This document shows, one piece after another, positions 27,131 to 35,097 of a stretch of 64,000 bases of DNA. The stretch's first letter is position 1. Each line of letters begins with the position of its first letter. The DNA lies in assembly GCF_037076565.1 (NCBI RefSeq), contig NZ_AP029028.1, forward strand, positions 62,001 to 126,000, in the 5' to 3' direction. The position numbers and the translations under genes were made by a program. The notes beneath the pieces were generated by a model. The model ran no database searches, was not told the DNA's origin, and saw only the letters and a list, made by a program, of their open reading frames with translations. Source of the DNA: Herbaspirillum sp. DW155 (GTDB taxonomy: Bacteria > Pseudomonadota > Gammaproteobacteria > Burkholderiales > Burkholderiaceae_D).

Positions 27131-27658
27131 TCAGGAAATGAACATGAACACGAAACCCCCAATCCAGGCCCCGACCTGCAACGCGAGGCATCGGCACTGG
27201 TTGCGCAACAGCCGGCGCGCACCGGCAGTGCGCTCGGCAATTCCGCGTGTCGGCTCAGGTTGACGACCCAAGCCGCTTTCCTTGATGGCCAGGTCGAAGG
27301 CGGCCAGATCGTCCTGGTGTGCAATACCCTGCTGCCAGCGGCGCGCCCAAGAGGCGAAGAGGGGCGCATCGAAGGCGCAGCGTAGCGCGAAACCGCATTC
27401 GAGGATGCCAAATGCGATGGACATCGTCAGGGGTATCCAGAGGCCGGATGTGTTCACCTGCAAGACCAGCAGGACCAGAGCGGCGATGGTGAGCAGTCGG
27501 CTGAAGCAATCCACTGGACGGCTCAGACCCAACAGCGCTGCGGCGATCTCGGCCTGATGCGCCGCCTTCAGAGCGGCTTGCCGGGCGTCAGGCGACAGGT
27601 CTTGATGGGCGGGGTCATTGGCGGCATCGTCCCCGGAACCCGGGCGCAGGTCAGACAT
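27131..27658 (-). CDS. Unknown membrane protein of the ynb-like operon
   Basis: A 175-residue protein I do not recognise. It has an acidic, Asp/Ala-rich cytosolic N-terminus of about 50 residues. Hydrophobic helices lie at about 55-70 and 72-93, with a weak C-terminal one at 158-174 (GAWIGGFVFMFIS). Between them are a short amphipathic region and a basic stretch. The start overlaps the stop of the PAP2/phosphatase gene by 8 bp, so it is a genuine operon member. Cys residues at 51, 88, 94, 154 and 156 show no clear metal motif. A role in docking the soluble-faced enzymes is speculation. Confidence 0.75.
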   Translation of the reverse strand: MSDLRPGSGDDAANDPAHQDLSPDARQAALKAAHQAEIAAALLGLSRPVDCFSRLLTIAALVLLVLQVNTSGLWIPLTMSIAFGILECGFALRCAFDAPLFASWARRWQQGIAHQDDLAAFDLAIKESGLGRQPEPTRGIAERTAGARRLLRNQCRCLALQVGAWIGGFVFMFIS

Positions 27659-29009
27659 GGCGTTCCCCCTTCAGCAGGCGCAGCTCGACCTCCCGCAGGC
27701 GTTCCTGCAGCGCCGCGTTGATCACCACCGAGGGGCGGCGTTCGGCCAGCAGGGCGAGAGCAGAGGCCATGTCGGCACAGCGTCCGCTCAGGCAGAGCCA
27801 GGTCGCCACTGCAGCGGCGCTGCGCGAATAGCCCAGCGCACAGGCCACCAGCACCGGTCCGTGGCGGCGCAGCGATTCGATGCTGCGCGCGGCTGCCAGC
27901 AATTGGTCGGCGTCGGGTGCGACCAGGTCCAGCCAGGCATGGCCGGCATAGGCCCAAGGACCGCGCGGAGCGGGCAATTCGGCGCAGAGATCGCACAGGG
28001 CGGCGAACGGGCCGGCGCGCATGTGGGCAGCGCCGGGCAAGCGGCCCAGCCAGACATCGGCTGTGATGGCATCAGGCTGCGGACGGCGGCGGGTCCACAG
28101 GCGCGCATTGATCCACGCGCCCAATGCGTGCGGGGCCAGCAGCCAGGCGGCGGCCAGCGAGCGGCGGCCGTGGCGTTTCTGGAAACCGGCGGCACCGGCA
28201 TGGGCGTAATTCCACGCCACGACGGCCAGTGACAAGGCCAGCCAGCCCAGCGGTGCGGCCAGGGCGCGCACGGCCACTGCCAGAGCCAGTGCCAGCATGG
28301 CCGCCAGCGCGTAGGCCAGCGCCAGACGCGTGCGGCGCGCACTGCGCTGGCCGCTGCGACAGAGCGGGCTGCGTCCCTCATCCGGCCACAGCCACAGGCA
28401 GAACAGGCCCAGCATGGCACCGGTCGGGATATCGATGAAGTGATGCTGCCAGGTCGTCAGCACGGACAGGCCGATCAGCAGCGCCCAGCTGTGGATCACC
28501 AGCTGCCAGAACCAGTGGGTGCGCAGCCGGACGAACTGGACCCAGATCAGCACCAACAGCGCGATATGCAGCGAAGGGGCCTGGTTGAAGGGCAGGTCGA
28601 AGGCCGCCAGTGAGGCAAAGAGCGCTCCAAACAGCCCGTCGGTCGCCGGCCGCACGAAGGCAAAGCGCAGCGGAAAGGCCAAAAAGCAGGCCACCGCGAT
28701 CAGCTGCGCCGTCAGCAGCCGCAGGGCATGGCGATCAGTCTCGCGTGGGGTGCGGCAGCACAGGAAGGAAAACCCGTAGAGCAGGTCGATGGACCAATAG
28801 GGCAGGATGGTCCAGGGCAGGAAGGGGAGATGGCGTTCCCAGCCATAGAAGAAGCTGGGCACGCTGGCGCGCGCGGCCGCCGCGTGGTTGGCGAAGCCAT
28901 AGCTGAGGAAGAACAGCGGCCCCAGCAACAGCAGCCACGCCACGCCGCGTTTCCAGGGCAGCGTCGTGGCCGGTGCTGCCGCGGGCAGCAGGCGGTCGGC
29001 CTGGCTCAT
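27651..29009 (-). CDS. PAP2 / dual-specificity phosphatase fusion, YnbD-like
   Basis: A fused protein of 452 residues. The N-terminal part (about 20-210) is a PAP2-type membrane phosphatase with PSLH (145-148) and the HxxxD pair in HHFID (189-193), like the PAP2_3/inositol-phosphoceramide-synthase branch. Two or three more helices follow (about 225-270). The C-terminal part is a dual-specificity phosphatase with the CX5R site Cys390-Arg396 (CALGYSR). The same fusion is found in E. coli YnbD, as I recall. It could dephosphorylate a phosphatidylglycerophosphate- or phosphoinositide-like intermediate. Start 29009 overlaps the YnbC-like stop (ATGA). Confidence 0.9.
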   Translation of the reverse strand: MSQADRLLPAAAPATTLPWKRGVAWLLLLGPLFFLSYGFANHAAAARASVPSFFYGWERHLPFLPWTILPYWSIDLLYGFSFLCCRTPRETDRHALRLLTAQLIAVACFLAFPLRFAFVRPATDGLFGALFASLAAFDLPFNQAPSLHIALLVLIWVQFVRLRTHWFWQLVIHSWALLIGLSVLTTWQHHFIDIPTGAMLGLFCLWLWPDEGRSPLCRSGQRSARRTRLALAYALAAMLALALAVAVRALAAPLGWLALSLAVVAWNYAHAGAAGFQKRHGRRSLAAAWLLAPHALGAWINARLWTRRRPQPDAITADVWLGRLPGAAHMRAGPFAALCDLCAELPAPRGPWAYAGHAWLDLVAPDADQLLAAARSIESLRRHGPVLVACALGYSRSAAAVATWLCLSGRCADMASALALLAERRPSVVINAALQERLREVELRLLKGERHV

Positions 29010-30757
29010 GCAGCCTTGCGCCGGGCCAGGGAGACGGTAAAGATGCCCCACTGGTCGATGCGCTGTTCTATCTTTTCGAACCCGGCCTCAGCCACCAGCT
29101 GGTCCATCTCGGCTTGCGTGCGGCGGCGCATGACCCAGGCCTGGCCGCCGCGATGGCTGGTGAGGGCGCGTGCGATCAGTTCCAGCTGCGGATGCCAGGG
29201 CTGGCCGGTATAGACCAGATAGCCGCCCGGCGCGATGGCATCGGCCAGGCCGGCCAGGGAGGTGGTCACGGCCTCATTGTCCGGGAACAGTTCATAGAGG
29301 CCGGAGACGATGCCCACCGTCGGGCGCGGCGTGACGGCGGCCAGGCTGGCGCGGTCGAAGGCGTCGCCCTGCACGAAGCGGGCGATGTCGGTCAGGCCCT
29401 TCTCGGCGATCAGCGCCGTCCCTTGCTGCACGTTCAGTTCGCTGTAGTCGCGCAGCAGGATGGAGTCGGGACGCGGTCCCGGGCCCAGCGCTTCCAGCAC
29501 GTAGCGGCCATGGCCGGCGGCGATGTCGAGTACGTGCAGCGGCTGTCCGTCGGCCTGCAGGCGCGCCAGCGCCGTGCGCAGCAATTCCTCCACGTGCAGC
29601 TTGCGCTGGCGGATGCCTTTCCAGCCGATCGCCTCCAGATACTGGCGATCGATGGCGCGGCCCAGCGGACCGACGCCTTCGGGTGTGTTGCGGTAGACGT
29701 AGTCGAGCGTGCTGCCCGAATCAAAACCGGTGCGATGGCCCAGCGCCACGCCCTTGGAGAGCAGGCCGCCCAGCTTCATGTTGGCGCGGTACCCGGCCCA
29801 GTACAGACCCTTGGAGCTGAGGGCGGGCAGCGCTGCGGAGAGCCGGCGCGACTCCTCGAAGGTCGGACCCTGGCGGTGCGACTGGCGCAGGTCCGGACGG
29901 GCCCAGGGTTGGGAGAACTGGCGCAGGATGAATTCACGCGCAAGATCGGTGGCGATCTTGCGATCCTTCTCGCCGAAGGTGTCGTGGTAGAAGCCCGGGA
30001 GGACGTGCTTTTCCTTCACCGTTGTGCCCAGGCGTGCGAAGAAATCGTGCTGGGGGCCATGGTGCACCACCCAGTCCGCGCCCGAAATGAGCAATTGCGT
30101 GGGAATGGTGATGGCCTGGGCATCGGCGACCACGCGTTCAGCCGCTTCATACAGCGCCAGCAAAATGTTCACGGAGATCGGGCGGCTGATCAGCGGATCG
30201 CTGTCGTAGGAGACCTGGCGCTGCCGGTCGTGGGTCAGATACTTCGCTTTTACGTAGCTGTTGACGAAGAAATTGCCACGCAGCTTCTGCTGCAGGGCCA
30301 GTCCCGGACGCGCGAAAGGAACATAAAGCTTCACCTTGAAGGCGGGCGAAGCCAGTACCAGGCAGCGCACGCGGGGCGCGTAGTCATGCGCCCAGGTCGA
30401 GACCAGCACCGCGCCCACACTCTGAGCCAGCACGGCCATGTCTTCCTCGGCCACCTGCCACTGGTCGCGCAGGTGGTGTATGAAGGTTTGTATGTCCCGC
30501 ACCGAGTGCGCAAAACTGGGGGAATAGCCGCGCGGGCCTGGCGAACGGCCATGACCGCGCGCATCCCAGGCATAGAAATCGAAATCGGAGAGGCCCAGTT
30601 CATCGACCAGGTGCGCCATGCGCCCGCCGTGTTCGTGGCCGCGATGGAACATGACGACTGCGCCGCGCCGCTGCCCGCCGGTGGCCGGCCAGCGGCGATA
30701 GAACAGGGATTGGCCGTCGTGGGTGGTGAACTGGTGTTCCTGGCAGGATCGAGTCAT
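29006..30757 (-). CDS. Alpha/beta hydrolase / SAM-methyltransferase fusion, YnbC-like
   Basis: A bifunctional protein of 583 residues. The N-terminal alpha/beta hydrolase (about 1-285) has the monoacylglycerol-lipase-like oxyanion block FHRGHEHGGR, nucleophile Ser113 in AQSVGA, Asp228 in SGADWV and His258 in GFYHD. The C-terminal class I methyltransferase (about 365-583) has SAM motif VLDIAAGHG (409-417). The nucleophile elbow has Ala in place of the first Gly of GxSxG. The layout equals E. coli YnbC. Start 30757 overlaps the CDP-alcohol phosphotransferase stop (ATGA). It might deacylate and methylate a lipid headgroup; no substrate is known to me. Confidence 0.9.
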   Translation of the reverse strand: MTRSCQEHQFTTHDGQSLFYRRWPATGGQRRGAVVMFHRGHEHGGRMAHLVDELGLSDFDFYAWDARGHGRSPGPRGYSPSFAHSVRDIQTFIHHLRDQWQVAEEDMAVLAQSVGAVLVSTWAHDYAPRVRCLVLASPAFKVKLYVPFARPGLALQQKLRGNFFVNSYVKAKYLTHDRQRQVSYDSDPLISRPISVNILLALYEAAERVVADAQAITIPTQLLISGADWVVHHGPQHDFFARLGTTVKEKHVLPGFYHDTFGEKDRKIATDLAREFILRQFSQPWARPDLRQSHRQGPTFEESRRLSAALPALSSKGLYWAGYRANMKLGGLLSKGVALGHRTGFDSGSTLDYVYRNTPEGVGPLGRAIDRQYLEAIGWKGIRQRKLHVEELLRTALARLQADGQPLHVLDIAAGHGRYVLEALGPGPRPDSILLRDYSELNVQQGTALIAEKGLTDIARFVQGDAFDRASLAAVTPRPTVGIVSGLYELFPDNEAVTTSLAGLADAIAPGGYLVYTGQPWHPQLELIARALTSHRGGQAWVMRRRTQAEMDQLVAEAGFEKIEQRIDQWGIFTVSLARRKAA

Positions 30758-31368
30758 GGGTGGGAGGCGGCGCGCAGGCCGCTGCGGATGCGGTTGACGA
30801 TATTGAGGAGGATGGCGGCAACAGCCACCGGCAGCGCCCAGAAGATCCAGGCCGGGAGGTTGCCGGCCAGTCCCAGCCACAGGCCCAGCGCGCCGAACAG
30901 GAAGGCGCGGTCGCTCTTGCCCATGGGGCCGTCGTACTGGCGCGGTGCACCGACCATGGGGCCGAGCGCCCCGGTCATCTCCGACACCGCAGACAGGAAG
31001 ATCACCCCGCCCACGCTGGCCCAGCCGAACGGGGCCACCAGTGCAAAGGGCAGGTACAGCGCCGCATCGGAGATGACGTCGGTCAACTCGTTGAGATAGG
31101 CCCCCAGCGCCGACTGCTGGCCGAATTCACGCGCCAGCATGCCATCGACGGCATTGAAGGCCATGCGCAGGAACATCCACAGCGGCAGCAGCAGGAACAG
31201 CGCCGGCCGCTGCGGCCCGGCCACGAACAGCAGCACGCCCAGTGCCAGCGAGACCAGCATGGCCAGCACGGTCACCGCATTGGCCGTCACGCCGGCCTGG
31301 GCCAGGGCGCGCACCATGGGTCGCAAAAGCGCCTGGAAGCGGGGTTTGAGTTGATAGATGCTGATCAT
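30754..31368 (-). CDS. CDP-alcohol phosphotransferase with Asn-substituted motif, YnbA-like
   Basis: Predicted to transfer a phosphatidyl group from a CDP-lipid to an alcohol. It has 204 residues and about five or six helices. The family motif is recognisable at 72-101 (NAVDGMLAR, then G89), but two of the usual metal-binding Asp positions are Asn: Asn72 and Asn93, leaving Asp75, Asp97 and an extra Asp101. E. coli YnbA has, as I recall, the same Asn pattern (NALDGMLAR and LNE), which supports orthology. It is the first gene of the operon. Its own Shine-Dalgarno is poor, and a 14-codon leader frame overlaps its start. Confidence 0.9.
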   Translation of the reverse strand: MISIYQLKPRFQALLRPMVRALAQAGVTANAVTVLAMLVSLALGVLLFVAGPQRPALFLLLPLWMFLRMAFNAVDGMLAREFGQQSALGAYLNELTDVISDAALYLPFALVAPFGWASVGGVIFLSAVSEMTGALGPMVGAPRQYDGPMGKSDRAFLFGALGLWLGLAGNLPAWIFWALPVAVAAILLNIVNRIRSGLRAASHP

Positions 31369-31409
31369 GCGGCGCCTGCCGCACGGTCGTCGGGGAGGGG
31401 AGAGGGCAT
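31365..31409 (-). CDS. Possible 14-codon leader ORF coupled to the YnbA-like gene
   Basis: On the minus strand an AAGGA about nine bases upstream precedes an ATG that opens a 14-codon frame (MPSPLPDDRAAGAA). Its stop overlaps the next start as ATGA. Because the YnbA-like gene has no good ribosome site of its own, this tiny frame may provide translational coupling. Coding status is unproven. Confidence 0.35.
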   Translation of the reverse strand: MPSPLPDDRAAGAA

Positions 31410-31684
31410 GGGGGATCGTCCTTGTTGTCGATTCTGAGTTGTTATTTGTTGTGTCGGGCGAAGCTCACCTTTGGCAAAGCAATGGCGTCTTTTGTTCCCC
31501 CCCTGATGCGAGCAGAAATGGAATTCAACGGAAAGAGGAGGGAGTTCTCGTAGCCATTCAAGGCACGCATTGATTGAATGTCATCGCTTTTGGCAAGGTT
31601 GCAGCGGGCAGGCGAGGCAGAAGACGATGCAGCGATGTGGCCCCGGTGAGCGGATCGTTGCGTCAGATTGCATATCGCTGCCGC
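31410..31684. other. Upstream region of the ynb-like operon
   Basis: About 275 bp between the comM stop and the operon leader, lower in GC than its surroundings. The operon promoter should be here, but I find no convincing -35/-10 pair, dyad or terminator on either strand. Confidence 0.4.
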
Positions 31685-33208
31685 TCAATTCCCGGTCAGC
31701 ATCCGCCGGTATTGCACTGCCTCGGCCACGTGCGCGTGCGTGATCACGCTGGACCCGGCCAGGTCGGCAATCGTGCGCGCCAGCTTCAGTACCCGGTGAT
31801 AGGCCCGCGCCGACCAGTTCAGCCGCAATATGGCGGCTTGAAGCAGTTGGGCGGCGGCTGCGTCGTGCCGGCAGATCCGGTCGATTTCGCTGCCGCTGAG
31901 CTGGCTGTTGGGTTTGCCCTGGCGCTGCAATTGCCGTTCAAAGGCATGCGCGACGCGCTGTGCCATGACGGCGCTGGCTTCCCCCGGCTGCTGGGCCGCC
32001 AGTTCGGCCGGACTCAGGGCCGCCACCTGCAATTGCATGTCGATGCGGTCCAGCAGCGGCCCCGACAGGCGGGCCTGGTAGCGTTTGACGACCTCCGGCG
32101 TGCAGCGGCAGCGCCCCGCCGCATCTCCAAAGAGCCCGCACGGGCAAGGATTCATCGCCGCGACCAGCTGGAAGCGGGCCGGAAACTGCGCCTGCCTGGC
32201 CGCCCGCGAGATGACGATGTGTCCCGACTCCATCGGCTGGCGCAGCACGTCGAGCACGCTGCGGGGATACTCTGCGATCTCGTCCAGGAACAGGACGCCA
32301 TGATGGGCCAGCGAAATCTCGCCCGGCCGCGGCGGGCTGCCGCCGCCGACCAGCGCCACTGCGGATGCCGTGTGATGCGGGGCGCGGTACGGGCGCTGCT
32401 GCCAGCGGTTGATGTCGAAACGGCCGGTCAGCGACTGCACGGCAGCCGATTCCAGCGCCTGCTCCTGCGTCATCGGCGGCAGGATGCCGGGAAAGCGCGT
32501 GGCCAGCATGGACTTGCCTGCTCCGGGCGGGCCGACCAGCAAGATGCTGTGATTGCCGGCCGCCGCCACCTCCATGGCACGCCGCGCCTGCAATTGTCCC
32601 TTGATGTCGCTGAAATCCGGATACGCCGGCGTGCCGGTGGCCCTCCGCGCCTGGTGTCGTTGCAGCCGCGCTGCCGGATCGCGCGTGCTGAAGTGATTGC
32701 AGACCTCCAGCAGCGAGGTCGCCGGCAGGATGTGGGCCTGCGGCAGCAGCGCCGCTTCGTCGGCATTGGCGGCCGGCAGGATGAAGCTGCGCGGGTGGCC
32801 ATCCTGTTGATGCTGGCGCTGCATCGCGCAGGTCATCGCCAGCGCGCCGCGAATCGGCAGCAGTTGGCCCGACAGCGACAGTTCGCCGGCATATTCATGA
32901 TCGTCCAGGCGGTCGCCCGGGATCTGCTCGGAAGCCGCCAGGATGCCCAAGGCGATGGCCAGGTCAAAGCGCCCGGATTCCTTGGGCAGGTCGGCCGGGG
33001 CCAAGTTGACGGTAATGCGGCGGGCAGGGAATTCAAACCGGGCATTCTGCAGTGCCGCCCGGACGCGATCACGGGCTTCCTTCACCTCGGCTTCGGGGAG
33101 CCCGACGATGGTGAAAGCCGGCAAGCCATTGGCCAGATGCACCTCGACCGTCACCGGCGGGGCGCTCATGCCCGCCAGGGCGCGGCTGCGCAAGACCGCC
33201 AGGCTCAT
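31685..33208 (-). CDS. comM: Mg-chelatase-like AAA ATPase ComM (YifB)
   Basis: Hexameric helicase-type ATPase that promotes branch migration during natural transformation and recombination. The 507-residue protein has an N-terminal Lon-S5-like domain (about 1-185), Walker A GPPGAGKS (226-233), Walker B in VLFLDEIAEY and a C-terminal Mg-chelatase module with a Cys cluster (CPCGLFGDAAGRCRC). Start 33208 gives the standard N-terminus MSLAVLRSRALAGM; residues further upstream are not conserved-looking. It follows ubiK in the same direction, a common betaproteobacterial pairing. Confidence 0.93.
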   Translation of the reverse strand: MSLAVLRSRALAGMSAPPVTVEVHLANGLPAFTIVGLPEAEVKEARDRVRAALQNARFEFPARRITVNLAPADLPKESGRFDLAIALGILAASEQIPGDRLDDHEYAGELSLSGQLLPIRGALAMTCAMQRQHQQDGHPRSFILPAANADEAALLPQAHILPATSLLEVCNHFSTRDPAARLQRHQARRATGTPAYPDFSDIKGQLQARRAMEVAAAGNHSILLVGPPGAGKSMLATRFPGILPPMTQEQALESAAVQSLTGRFDINRWQQRPYRAPHHTASAVALVGGGSPPRPGEISLAHHGVLFLDEIAEYPRSVLDVLRQPMESGHIVISRAARQAQFPARFQLVAAMNPCPCGLFGDAAGRCRCTPEVVKRYQARLSGPLLDRIDMQLQVAALSPAELAAQQPGEASAVMAQRVAHAFERQLQRQGKPNSQLSGSEIDRICRHDAAAAQLLQAAILRLNWSARAYHRVLKLARTIADLAGSSVITHAHVAEAVQYRRMLTGN

Positions 33209-33281
33209 CGCAATGCGCCTGGCAGCTTGGCAGAACAGAGAAGGGAAGGGGGAGGGAAAGAGAAAAGTGTCTTGGTCAGGA

Positions 33282-33527
33282 TCATGGAGTCTGTTTTTGC
33301 TGAGCCTCAAGCTCGGCAACACGCGCTTCCAGCGCCTCCAGGCGGGCTCGGGTCTTGGCCAGGACCTGGGCCTGGACGTCGAATTCCTCGCGCGTCACCA
33401 GGTCCAGCTTGGCAAAACCTTGACTCAGCATGGCCTTGACGTTCTTCTCGATGTCCTTGGCCGGAGAGTTCTCGATTGCCTTGTTGATCTTGGATTGCAG
33501 GTCTTCAAAAAATGGGGACTTGTCCAT
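33282..33527 (-). CDS. ubiK: Ubiquinone biosynthesis accessory factor UbiK
   Basis: Small accessory protein (formerly BMFP/DUF526) that assists aerobic ubiquinone assembly with UbiJ and the Ubi complex. It has 81 residues with an amphipathic N-terminal helix (FFEDLQSKINKAIENSPAKDIEKNVK) and a C-terminal coiled coil (LAKTRARLEALEARVAELEAQQK), the family layout. GGAG lies just upstream. It is divergent from torF across a 424-bp region. Confidence 0.92.
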   Translation of the reverse strand: MDKSPFFEDLQSKINKAIENSPAKDIEKNVKAMLSQGFAKLDLVTREEFDVQAQVLAKTRARLEALEARVAELEAQQKQTP

Positions 33528-33757
33528 GTGGATCTCCTTGTCAGATAGCTGTGCCGCAAGTTTAGCGGTTTCCCGCCCATCCTCAAATTAAACCGCGCTG
33601 ACCTGTTCTGACCGCAATTTTGTGCACAGGTGCCGGGCTGAAGATGAAATTTCCTTCCGGGAATGCGCCGTCTTGGTGATCCTGGCCTCGCCCGCCGCCC
33701 GCGCACCAAAATGTGTTTGCCGCGTTCGATGCAGGATTGACAAAAAACAATCAATAT

Positions 33758-33804
33758 CGCACCAATGACGTGCATTTCGATGCTTCGTGCACTATTTTGA
33801 AGCT
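33758..33804 (+). promoter_or_regulatory. Two candidate NtrC-binding sites
   Basis: Compared with the enhancer consensus TGCACCA-N3-TGGTGCA, positions 33758-33774 match 11 of 14 fixed bases and 33788-33804 match about 10 of 14. They lie 30 bp apart, an integral number of helical turns, and roughly 90-130 bp upstream of the -12/-24 promoter, as expected for enhancers. Confidence 0.5.
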
Positions 33805-33874
33805 GATCTAGAAAAAAATCGTTGCAAATCTCTGGTTTCTCGCGAAAACACAAGTCTGCCTTGCCGAGAAGACA

Positions 33875-33890
33875 TGGCACGGCTCCTGCT
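33875..33890 (+). promoter_or_regulatory. Sigma-54 (-24/-12) promoter for torF-glnK-amtB
   Basis: TGGCACGGCTCCTGCT matches TGGCACG-N4-TTGCT with one change. The GG and GC doublets are exactly 12 bp apart. It lies about 60 bp upstream of the torF ATG. This fits the reported nitrogen control of the orf1-glnK-amtB region in Herbaspirillum seropedicae. Confidence 0.8.
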
Positions 33891-33951
33891 AATGGGTTGG
33901 GGCAAAGATAAAAAAGACTTTATTGTTCAAACATAAACCAGAGGGAAAGTC

Positions 33952-34731
33952 ATGAAGAAACTGATTCTTGCAACAGCCATCGCCGCATCCTTCGTTTCTA
34001 CCGTGGCCCGCGCAGAGGACGCCAAGCCGGACAATGAACTGAGCTTCAACGCTGCCGTGGTGAGCGACTACCGCTACCGCGGCCTGACCCAGACCCGCTT
34101 CGACCCGGCCCTGCAGGTTGGTGCTGACTACACGCACAACCCGACCGGTCTCTACGCCGGTACCTGGCTGAGCACCATCAAGTGGATCAAGGATGCCGGC
34201 GCCCTCACCGGTACCGACACCAAGGGCAACGTCGAGTGGGATATCTACGGCGGCAAGCGCGGCGACATCGGCGGCGGCTTCACTTATGACGTCGGTGGCC
34301 TGTACTACTACTACCCCGGCAACACCCTGGCCAACAGCGGCGTGAAGAACGCCAATACCTTCGAACTGTATGGCCAGGTCGGCTATGGCCCGGCTTACTT
34401 CAAGTATTCCCAGTCGCTGACCAACCTGTTCGGCAACGTCAACAGCAAGTACAGCCAGTACTTCGACCTGGGCGCCAATATCGATACCTTCTACGGTGTG
34501 GTGCTGGGTCTGCACCTGGGTCGCCAGGAAGTGCGCGGCAACTCGCAGCTGAGCTATACCGACTGGAAGATCGGTCTGTCCAAGACCTTCGACGAAGCAG
34601 CCGGCATCACTCTGGGCCTGGCCTACGTCGGTACCGACCTGAAGGATGGTGTCTCCACCACCCCGGGCTCGGATGGTTTCAAGAACGTCGGCAAGGGCGG
34701 CGTTGTGTTCTCCATCAGCAAAACTTTCTAA
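33952..34731 (+). CDS. TorF-family putative outer-membrane porin
   Basis: A 259-residue protein with a signal peptide (cleavage after VARA) and a mature beta-rich body of about 238 residues. The family opening ELSFNAAVVSDYRYRGLTQT is clear, and it ends with a C-terminal Phe (SISKTF), as in outer-membrane barrels. AGGGAAAG precedes the ATG. It is the first gene before glnK and amtB, only 12 bp from glnK, under the sigma-54 promoter. It corresponds to the orf1 described in this position in H. seropedicae. A role in outer-membrane passage of nitrogen compounds is an inference from the operon. Confidence 0.9.
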   Translation: MKKLILATAIAASFVSTVARAEDAKPDNELSFNAAVVSDYRYRGLTQTRFDPALQVGADYTHNPTGLYAGTWLSTIKWIKDAGALTGTDTKGNVEWDIYGGKRGDIGGGFTYDVGGLYYYYPGNTLANSGVKNANTFELYGQVGYGPAYFKYSQSLTNLFGNVNSKYSQYFDLGANIDTFYGVVLGLHLGRQEVRGNSQLSYTDWKIGLSKTFDEAAGITLGLAYVGTDLKDGVSTTPGSDGFKNVGKGGVVFSISKTF

Positions 34732-35082
<351 letters not shown>

Positions 35083-35097
35083 AAAAGGGGAATTCTA

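Larger units (their letters stand above)
33528..33951. other. Divergent region ubiK / torF-glnK-amtB
   Basis: 424 bp holding a sigma-54-type promoter (33875-33890) and two NtrC-like sites about 90-130 bp upstream of it, listed separately. The half nearest ubiK shows no feature I can name. An open minus-strand frame through it lacks any recognisable product. Confidence 0.6.

Noticed and set aside
33425..33880. 151-codon minus-strand frame before ubiK
   Set aside because: It overlaps ubiK in another frame and runs through the NtrC-site region and up to the sigma-54 promoter of torF.
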